Source: a cf. Phormidesmis sp. LEGE 11477 (lineage in GTDB: Bacteria; Cyanobacteriota; Cyanobacteriia; Phormidesmidales; Phormidesmidaceae). Taken from it: DNA of 60,608 bases. Below the pieces are notes generated by a model. That model ran no database searches and was not told where the DNA came from. It worked only from the letters and a program-made list of their open reading frames with translations. The stretch lies in the NCBI RefSeq assembly GCF_015207105.1, contig NZ_JADEXO010000023.1:1-60608 (forward strand), read 5' to 3'. Below, in pieces: positions 54,977 to 60,608 of the stretch; the first letter of the stretch is position 1; each line of letters begins with the position of its first letter. Position numbers and translations under genes: made by a program.

Positions 54977-55517
54977 GGTCTCAATATTAGTGAGCTAAAG
55001 TAACAGACGGTTACCATAAATCGCTTTATAAACAGAAAATAACCATCTTTGCTTATTCTTCCCAGTAATTCTTTAGCTTTCTATTTCAGAAGGCCGTGTT
55101 CGTACTCAATCGGTTTCTCGCTCGTGATTACAATCACCGTCTCTCTACTACAACCAGCTAGACTCTTCTCCACAAACTCTTCTCCACGCAGCGCCTTTGT
55201 TGCAAACTGTGAGGATAAACTAGATCTGCACTATGGCGACCCCAGCCAATAGCGCCGTCGCACATTAACAGTACAAATACCTAGTTCAGCTAGTAAATCG
55301 CCAGGATCAACGCGAGCAGAGCAAGATTGCAGTGACTTTTTGCGGCAAAACTGTAGTAATGTAAAGCTTTGTAAAGTCGTCTCTCTCCATTCAAATGCAG
55401 CCCTTAAACGCTCTATACATTGCCATTGACCAGTGTCATAAGAGCGAGCTGCGTTTGCGCGCGATGCGTGTGGGAGGGTACTCTTTGCCCTTGTTATATT
55501 CACTAATCAGGTAATAC
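54977..55517. other. Long gene-free region upstream of desB
   Basis: 541 bases between the leftward lipoprotein gene and desB. Two overlapping ORFs here (55049-55252 plus and 55231-55503 minus) look like chance and resemble no family. The stretch near 55364-55377 has GTAAAGCTTTGTAAAG-like repeats. desB genes are cold-regulated at RNA level in cyanobacteria, so a long leader or promoter region is expected, but no conserved element is recognised. Confidence 0.5.
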
Positions 55518-56576
55518 GTGCCGCTAAGTACTATCCCAGTCGAATCGATTCCATCCGAAGAACTACAACCCGAAGATCTGCCTTTCACCCTAAGAGATCT
55601 CAAAGCAGCCATTCCTGACTATTGCTTTGAACCATCAACATTCCGCTCACTCTCATACTTCTTCTTTGATATTGGGGTCATTGCTAGCTTGTATGCGATC
55701 GCCCACACCATCAACTCTTGGCTATTTTTCCCTCTATTTTGGTTAGCACAAGGCACGATGTTTTGGGCTTTATTCGTAGTCGGTCACGACTGCGGCCACG
55801 GCTCATTTTCCAAACACAAATGGCTCAACAACCTGATCGGACATCTCAGCCACACCCCTATCTTGGTGCCCTACCATGGCTGGAGAATCAGCCATCGTAC
55901 GCATCACGCCAACACTGGCAATATCGACACTGACGAAAGCTGGTATCCCATCTCCAAAGCCACCTACGACGAAATGGAAGGCGGTGCTCGCTTTTTACGG
56001 TTTACGCTCTTTCTATTTGCCTATCCGTTCTATCTTTTCTTTCGCTCTCCCGGTCGGCAAGGCTCTCACTTTTTACCCAACAGTCCACTCTTCCGCCCGT
56101 CCGAAAAGTGGGATGTGATTACGAGCACAGCCTGCATCATTTTGTTTGTCGGCTTCTTGGCGTGGGTCGGCTTTACTTTCGGTCCGCTCTTCTTGATCAA
56201 CTATTACGTCATGCCCTATCTGGTATTTGTCGTCTGGTTGGATTTGGTCACCTATTTACATCACACAGAGCCAGACATTCCCTGGTACCGCAACGATAGC
56301 TGGAACTTTCTCAAGGGCGCAGTTTCAACTATCGACCGCGACTACGGGTTTATCAACAATATCCACCACAATATTGGCACCCATGTAGCGCACCATGTTT
56401 TCTTGAGTATGCCGCACTACTATCTCAAAGATGCCACCGCAGCTATTAAGCCAGTCATGGGTGAGTATTTTAGGGAGTCAAAAGATTCTGTTTGGACTAG
56501 CTTCTGGCGTTCCGCGCGCGAGTGCATCTATGTTCCTAACGAAGGTCAAAAGATCTATTACCAGGCTCGCCGATAG
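55518..56576 (+). CDS. desB: Omega-3 acyl-lipid desaturase DesB
   Basis: A 352-residue membrane desaturase with a GTG start (AGG six bases upstream). The three histidine boxes are GHDCGHGSFS (H90, H94), HRTHH (126-130) and HHNIGTHVAHH (about 290). The GSFS after box one and PILVPYHGWRISHRTHH identify the omega-3 (delta-15) type, not the delta-12 DesA. It introduces the last double bond into membrane lipid acyl chains using ferredoxin, and in cyanobacteria is induced at low temperature. About 350 residues is normal length. Confidence 0.95.
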   Translation: MPLSTIPVESIPSEELQPEDLPFTLRDLKAAIPDYCFEPSTFRSLSYFFFDIGVIASLYAIAHTINSWLFFPLFWLAQGTMFWALFVVGHDCGHGSFSKHKWLNNLIGHLSHTPILVPYHGWRISHRTHHANTGNIDTDESWYPISKATYDEMEGGARFLRFTLFLFAYPFYLFFRSPGRQGSHFLPNSPLFRPSEKWDVITSTACIILFVGFLAWVGFTFGPLFLINYYVMPYLVFVVWLDLVTYLHHTEPDIPWYRNDSWNFLKGAVSTIDRDYGFINNIHHNIGTHVAHHVFLSMPHYYLKDATAAIKPVMGEYFRESKDSVWTSFWRSARECIYVPNEGQKIYYQARR

Positions 56577-56598
56577 CTCATCAATAGTCAGAAGGCTA

Positions 56599-56640
56599 AG
56601 CAGAGCGGCTTGCGTGCAGCACGCAGGTCGCTTCGCTGCT
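56599..56640. terminator. Compound hairpin after desB
   Basis: TGCGTGC and GCACGCA (near 56611-56625) meet around one central A, and an outer stem pairs AGCAG/AGCG with CGCT/CTGCT (56599-56640). It starts 22 bases after the desB stop. There is no T-run, so termination is uncertain. Confidence 0.4.
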
Positions 56641-56775
56641 ATCCAACAGCTATCAGCCTCTAACAACAAGCAGCCACGCGCTCTATCTTGCACATTGATA
56701 GATCCTACAGCTTGGTAGAATGACACACATGAAAGCAGCCTAGCGCTGGCGACAACTCTACTGAGTGAACACGAA

Positions 56776-57198
56776 ATGCATAGACGAGTATTTTTGAGTG
56801 GCATGGTGCCAGTGCTAGCAGCACCCAGCTATCTCTACCGCAATAGTACGGCAGAAGTAATGGGAAGTAAGTCGGTACTCGATGCTTTCAAGAACAAACA
56901 GTCAGATATCATCGTAGAAAATGTAGCAGGTACGGTCGAAACTCTACTGCCTGACGATATTGAAGGCTCGCGGCATCAGCGATTTGTGATTCGCATCGCT
57001 CGCAACCAAACGGTACTCGTTGTTCACAACATCGATCTGTCCCAGCGGCTAGATGACTTACGAAAAGGCGATCGCGTCTCCGTAAAAGGCGAATACGAAT
57101 GGAATGATCGCGGCGGTCTAATCCACTGGACTCACAAAGATCCTCGTAGTAGCCATGCAGACGGCTGGATTGACTACAGAAACGTTCGCTACGAATAG
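56776..57198 (+). CDS. DUF3465 exported protein
   Basis: A 140-residue protein. The N-terminus MHRRVFLSGMVPVLAAP has a twin-arginine-like RRVFLSG followed by a hydrophobic stretch, so Tat or Sec export is likely. The mature part, VENVAGTVETLLPDD, GSRHQRFVIRIARNQTVLV, LRKGDRVSVKGEYEW and GGLIHWTHKDPRSSHADGW, matches DUF3465, a small OB-like beta domain of unknown function. Its last 44 bases overlap an alternative longer frame of the next gene, but the preferred start there lies downstream. Confidence 0.85.
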   Translation: MHRRVFLSGMVPVLAAPSYLYRNSTAEVMGSKSVLDAFKNKQSDIIVENVAGTVETLLPDDIEGSRHQRFVIRIARNQTVLVVHNIDLSQRLDDLRKGDRVSVKGEYEWNDRGGLIHWTHKDPRSSHADGWIDYRNVRYE

Positions 57199-57289
57199 TG
57201 ACAAAGCAGTAGCCACAGAATCTACCAATTCTAAAGCAGCGTACGGGCAGAATGAGTCTGTAAAGACTCTCTGTGGAAGCGCACTGTCA

Positions 57290-57811
57290 ATGAACTGGAT
57301 TATCTTGTTCGCTGCCGTTGTTATCGTCGCCGCCGCTGTTCTAAATGCTACTTCTTCTCAAAAAACTGCACAGAAGAAGTCAAAATCTCAAGTGCTAGAG
57401 ATTCCATATCGGATGAAAGGTGCCCTGTTTACGCCTACCGAGCAAGCTTTCTACCAGACCTTGTGTGAGGCAGTACCTACTGAAAATATTGTGTTCGGTA
57501 AAGTTCGCGTAGCAGATGTCATAACACCGGCAGCGGGAATTTCTAAATCTCAATGGCAGTCCGCATTTAACCGTATTCAGGCCAAGCATTTTGACTTTGT
57601 ATTGTGCGATCGCACGACGCTAACAGTCAGCGCAGTCATAGAGCTACAAGACGCCAGTCACAAAAAATCAAGCCGAGTCAAGCGAGATCAGTTCCTTAGA
57701 AAAGCCTGTACTGACGCACAGCTGCCCCTGCTAGAATTTACAGCTAAGTCTAAGTGTGTGGTCAAAGAGATAGAAGACTCTCTAGTAGCAATTTCTAACA
57801 GCCGCACCTAG
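57290..57811 (+). CDS. DUF2726 membrane-anchored protein
   Basis: About 173 residues from ATG at 57290 (MNWIILFAAVVIVAAAV), giving an N-terminal membrane helix; the frame is open back to 57155 but that part looks unrelated. The soluble part, TPTEQAFYQTLCEAV, FGKVRVADVITPA, HFDFVLCDRTTLTVSAVIEL and RDQFLRKACTDAQLPLLEF, is DUF2726, a restriction-endonuclease-like fold. The D...E-x-x core (FDFVLCD, VIEL) fits a PD-(D/E)xK-type site, but activity is unproven. It overlaps the convergent gene by 4 bases. Confidence 0.85.
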   Translation: MNWIILFAAVVIVAAAVLNATSSQKTAQKKSKSQVLEIPYRMKGALFTPTEQAFYQTLCEAVPTENIVFGKVRVADVITPAAGISKSQWQSAFNRIQAKHFDFVLCDRTTLTVSAVIELQDASHKKSSRVKRDQFLRKACTDAQLPLLEFTAKSKCVVKEIEDSLVAISNSRT

Positions 57812-58599
57812 AGCAGCCACTCCAAATTCACACCGACTCGACTATCGCCTTCGTCAGCGGTGCTTTGCCATTCCAAATCGGTGGAAAGCCGCAGGTTTGA
57901 CGTCACCGCGTAACCAAAGTTCAGATGCGTAACGCTGAGCCCTTCACGATCGCCCACCACCCAAGACTGATCGACTGTGACATCAGCCGCACTAGTACGA
58001 GAAGGAACAAAGCGAAATCGTACGCCCAGGTTTGCCCCATCTATGCTGTAATCATCGGCAGAATCAGCATGGCGATAGCCGACGATAGGAGAAAGGTTGA
58101 CATAGCTCCCTAGCGGCAAAACGTAATAGTGTAGGTCCGCGCCGTAGGCAGTGCGATCGCCTCTAAAATTCTGCTGATAATCTGCGCTCACCGTTAGCGG
58201 CGTATCGCCAATAAAGACATCATCTACACTCACCACAAACCCGCTAGTGCTATCAGAAGAAGGAAAAAAGCTATAGCCAACCTGTAGCTTCGTTCTAAAG
58301 CTAGGGTCATTACGAATATCCGAACGAACGTCGGGAATTTCTTCTAGCCAGCGCTGTAGCACCGGACTTTGCTCTACAGTTTCTGGGGCCAGATTGAGCG
58401 GCTCATCAGATGAAGACGGCTCTGACTCTACAGCAGGCGACTCTGTAGACGGCAACTCTGTAGCAGGAGAAGTAGTCGGTGCGGTCGGCTCCGCAGGCGG
58501 TTCGATAGTGGACTGAGCTTGAGCAGCGCCCCCAAAGAAGCAGCCGCAGCCCAAAACAATTCCAGCCGCACATCCAAGCGTTTGATCTTTCATGGACAT
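57808..58599 (-). CDS. Exported beta-rich (outer-membrane-like) protein
   Basis: A 263-residue protein with a signal peptide (cut likely after AAQAQ, near residue 29), a proline/serine/threonine linker (about 30-75) and a C-terminal domain of alternating hydrophobic strands: TKLQVGYSFFPSSD, FVVSVDDVFIGD, LTVSADYQQNFRG, YVNLSPIVGYRH, LGVRFRFVPSR and LRLSTDLEWQS, ending VGVNLEWLL. The pattern is that of a small beta-barrel in the outer membrane. No named family is recognised. Confidence 0.7.
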   Translation of the reverse strand: MSMKDQTLGCAAGIVLGCGCFFGGAAQAQSTIEPPAEPTAPTTSPATELPSTESPAVESEPSSSDEPLNLAPETVEQSPVLQRWLEEIPDVRSDIRNDPSFRTKLQVGYSFFPSSDSTSGFVVSVDDVFIGDTPLTVSADYQQNFRGDRTAYGADLHYYVLPLGSYVNLSPIVGYRHADSADDYSIDGANLGVRFRFVPSRTSAADVTVDQSWVVGDREGLSVTHLNFGYAVTSNLRLSTDLEWQSTADEGDSRVGVNLEWLL

Positions 58600-58691
58600 A
58601 GGGTATCTCGCTAGCTGTCTTGTGGTCTATAGCAAGCACCCACAAACAAAACAGCCATAGCAAAACAGCCGCAATTATAGATAGTCCATCT

Positions 58692-58718
58692 ACAAGAAGT
58701 TCATCACAAGAAGTTCAT
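58692..58718. repeat. 14-bp duplication at the M23 peptidase stop codon
   Basis: ACAAGAAGTTCAT occurs at 58692-58704 and 58706-58718. The second copy covers the last codons (MNFL plus stop, minus strand); the first lies just past the stop, so the end of the gene has been duplicated without extending the protein. Confidence 0.75.
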
Positions 58719-60041
58719 GGGATTAGTCGGCTTGCCCGCTTTACGAACTTCAAAGTGCAGGTGTGGCCCGGTCGAAAGGCCCGTCGTCCCGATCGCCGCG
58801 ATCGCCTCGCCCTTCTTCACCGTTGCCCCTTCAGCTACGTTCAGCTTGCTGGCATGGGCGTACAGCGTCGTCAGCCCATCCCCGTGATCCAAAATCAGCG
58901 AATTGCCATAGCCGCCATACCAGCCAGCAAAAATCACAATCCCTGTCTCTGCTGCCAAGATCGGACTGCCGTGAGGCGCACCAAAATCGGTACCCGCATG
59001 AAAGCGGCTGTAGCCTAGCACCGGATGATAGCGCTTACCAAAGTGGCTGGTAATTGGGCCAGTCGCAGGGCGTAACATCTTTCCAGAAGACCTCGCCGCC
59101 CGCAGCGCCTCTTCTCTCGCCATCCTTTCACCCGCCGTTCCCGCTGCCGAGACTCGCTCTAGGATCAGCGCCGTTAGCTGATCAGAATCACGATCGAGCT
59201 GATTGATTGCCGCCTCTAATGCTCCGCGATTCTCTTTCAGGCGAGTAATTAGGCCACTCTGCTGCTTCACCTGCGTAGTGTATTGCGCTCTGCTAACCAA
59301 TAGCTGCTGACGTAAAAGCGCGATCGCATTCTTCTGCTGTTCAATGCCCTGCTGCTGATCAACAATGCCAACCGAGCGATCTTCCAAACTGGCCAGCAAA
59401 GCCCGATCCGCCTCGTAAACCTGCTTCAGGCGATAGCGTCTATCTAAAAAATCATTGAGATTATGGCTTTGCAACAGCAGCGCCCAGCCATAAGCACCCT
59501 GCTGACGCTGCATAAACTGCAGACGACCCACAACCGCCGTCCGCGCCTGCTCATAGTCTTGCTTATTTTCATCCAGATCAGCTTCTAGCAGCCGTAGCTG
59601 CTGCTCTGCTTCACCTAGCTGATATTCGGTATTCGTAATCCAAGTATCTGTGCTTTGAATCGTCTTAGACAGGTTGCGGATTTTTTGGTTGGCCTGGTTC
59701 TCAGCCTTGCGATAGCGCTGATTAGCCTCGTCAAAGATTTCTAGCTGCTGATCGACCTGCTGGCGCTGCTGACGGAGTTGATTGACCGCCGGATCAACCG
59801 CTGGATCGACAGATTGAGCAACGGACTGACCAACAGATTGAGCCTTGGCCGGGCGATCGCTATGCCACAACGGACTCCCCAGCAAGATATAGCCAGAGAG
59901 CGCCACTGCAATTCCTAGAATCCAATACCGCTGCCAGCGCTGACGCCACCGCCGATGCCATAGAATCATACTTCTTACCAGCTCACCAAAACTATCTCCA
60001 GACAACTGTCTCCAGATCGTGGCCGTCAAATTGAACTTCAT
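58704..60041 (-). CDS. M23 family murein peptidase with coiled coil (EnvC/NlpD-like)
   Basis: About 445 residues from ATG at 60041 (MKFNLTATIW), whose first base is the last of the LysE stop (TAATG), a coupling arrangement; an in-frame start at 60188 would overlap LysE and is rejected. A membrane helix is at about 39-57, a short repeat SVGQSVAQSVDPAVDPAV near 69-86, a long coiled coil about 87-305, and a C-terminal peptidase domain with SHFGKRYHPVLG, zinc ligands in HAGTDFG and HLHFEV, and the HGDGLTTLYAH segment. It cleaves peptidoglycan or activates amidases during cell division or septal remodelling. Confidence 0.92.
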   Translation of the reverse strand: MKFNLTATIWRQLSGDSFGELVRSMILWHRRWRQRWQRYWILGIAVALSGYILLGSPLWHSDRPAKAQSVGQSVAQSVDPAVDPAVNQLRQQRQQVDQQLEIFDEANQRYRKAENQANQKIRNLSKTIQSTDTWITNTEYQLGEAEQQLRLLEADLDENKQDYEQARTAVVGRLQFMQRQQGAYGWALLLQSHNLNDFLDRRYRLKQVYEADRALLASLEDRSVGIVDQQQGIEQQKNAIALLRQQLLVSRAQYTTQVKQQSGLITRLKENRGALEAAINQLDRDSDQLTALILERVSAAGTAGERMAREEALRAARSSGKMLRPATGPITSHFGKRYHPVLGYSRFHAGTDFGAPHGSPILAAETGIVIFAGWYGGYGNSLILDHGDGLTTLYAHASKLNVAEGATVKKGEAIAAIGTTGLSTGPHLHFEVRKAGKPTNPMNFL

Positions 60042-60608
60042 TAAATCGCACTCGCCAGAGCCACCACGCCAAACCCAATAATCAGCCCACCAAACACCTT
60101 GCGAGAGAACTGGTTGAACCGAAACAGACGCGCTGGGGTGAGGCGATCGCGCAAATAAGCCACGCCTGAGACTAACACTAGCCACCATAGAATTGAGCCC
60201 GAAAATACGCCAAATACAAGGGTTACAGAATCGAGGTAGGCGCTCTGCGTAATACCGAGACCAGCGAAGATAGCAACGAAAGAAAGGATCGTGGCAGGGT
60301 TAGCAAGGGTCAGCGCGAGAGTGCTGGTGTAGGCGGAAAAAAGAGCAGCCCCAGAGACCCTAGAGGCAGTAGGAGAAGAGTGGGATATGGGTAAAGACGG
60401 TTTGCCAGGATTCGACAGTGGATTCGACAGTGGATTCGACGGTGAAGCAAGCAAGGATTTCATATTGCCTCCATTCAAAAATGTGGTGAGCCCCAGATAG
60501 CAAAGAAACAAACCGCCACCGATTCTTAGCCAGCTACTGTAGCCGACTAAGAAATCCGAAACAGCGGTCAGACCAAAAGCCGCCACCATCCCATACAGAC
60601 CATCTGCG
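60041..60608 (-). CDS. LysE family translocator (N-terminus outside window)
   Basis: The frame is open to the window end, so the start is missing; about 188 residues are present. Features: ADGLYGMVAAFGLT near the edge, GGGLFLCYLGLTTFL, ALTLANPATILSFVAIFAGLG, and several membrane helices. LysE/RhtB proteins export amino acids. A low-complexity loop (SNPLSNPLSNP, about residues 55-70 of the visible part) is coded by a 12-bp tandem repeat at 60408-60443. The stop overlaps the M23 start by one base. Confidence 0.88.
   Translation of the reverse strand, partial: ADGLYGMVAAFGLTAVSDFLVGYSSWLRIGGGLFLCYLGLTTFLNGGNMKSLLASPSNPLSNPLSNPGKPSLPISHSSPTASRVSGAALFSAYTSTLALTLANPATILSFVAIFAGLGITQSAYLDSVTLVFGVFSGSILWWLVLVSGVAYLRDRLTPARLFRFNQFSRKVFGGLIIGFGVVALASAI
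60408..60443 (-). repeat. 12-bp in-frame tandem repeat in lysE-family gene
   Basis: GGATTCGACAGT at 60408-60419 and 60420-60431, and GGATTCGACGGT at 60432-60443, code on the minus strand for repeated S-N-P-L. The copies are nearly identical, so the duplication is recent. Confidence 0.9.

Noticed and set aside
55049-55252. 67-residue ORF on the plus strand upstream of desB
   Set aside because: No family resemblance, no ribosome site, and it overlaps another weak ORF on the opposite strand.
55231-55503. 90-residue ORF on the minus strand upstream of desB
   Set aside because: Composition is irregular, no motif is seen, and it fills the probable desB leader region.
57155-57289. Longer start for the DUF2726 protein
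   Set aside because: It would overlap the DUF3465 gene and put 45 polar residues before the membrane helix; ATG at 57290 gives a normal anchor.
60042-60188. Longer start for the M23 peptidase
   Set aside because: It would overlap the LysE-type gene by about 150 bases with an out-of-family leader; the TAATG start at 60041 fits better.

Overview
This window is a cyanobacterial chromosome segment. The support is a patX-hetR pair, a phytochrome with its Rcp-type response regulator, a cyanobacteriochrome-like GAF kinase, a ChlH-family chelatase subunit, DesB, DUF2499/DUF3593 (Ycf49-type) proteins, a Mo-dependent-nitrogenase C-terminal domain protein, and many copies of the HIP1 octamer GCGATCGC. 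HetR with a PatX-like protein points to a filamentous (multicellular) lineage. Nothing in the window shows that the organism makes heterocysts or fixes nitrogen. No rRNA, tRNA, CRISPR array, transposase or prophage gene was found.

Layout. 1-1250: tail of an ECF/CbiO-like ABC ATPase, then a two-gene unit of a small protein and a retropepsin-like aspartic protease. 1572-6029: VOC protein and a large ChlH/BchH-family subunit, minus strand. 6261-11201: dprA, a small membrane protein, a PlsC-like acyltransferase, a methyltransferase and another small membrane protein. 11384-18617: acnB, an exported protein, ftsH, a YdcF-like protein and a TerB/Mo-nitrogenase-C fusion. 18651-23900: FAD oxidoreductase, patX, hetR and a convergent coiled-coil protein. 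24317-26217: csaB-like gene and the DUF2499/DUF3593 pair. 26201-36706: a signalling block with a CBCR-type hybrid kinase, an Rcp regulator, a biliverdin-type phytochrome kinase, a VOC protein, an AI-2E-family permease and a large multi-PAS hybrid kinase. 36743-43493: trehalose block treZ-treY-treH, transcribed leftward. 43644-52090: DoxX, double VOC protein, polysaccharide deacetylase, TsaC, a degenerate histidine kinase, a PH-like membrane protein, a CvfC-type Nfu-N/HEAT protein, a sodium:solute symporter and an SDR. 52108-60608: sensor kinase with an upstream solute-binding lipoprotein, desB, DUF3465 and DUF2726 proteins, an exported beta-rich protein, an M23 peptidase and a LysE exporter cut by the window end.

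How the genes fit together. The treZ/treY/treH genes make trehalose from glycogen-type glucans and degrade it, suggesting desiccation or salt tolerance. DesB remodels membrane lipids in the cold. Two bilin photoreceptor kinases and several other kinases make this a signalling-rich region. The patX-hetR pair looks like a pattern-formation module: PatX carries the pentapeptide RGSGR that is known to bind HetR.

A second theme is short tandem repetition. At least ten arrays with 11-27 bp units lie both in intergenic DNA and in frame inside genes, suggesting frequent replication slippage.
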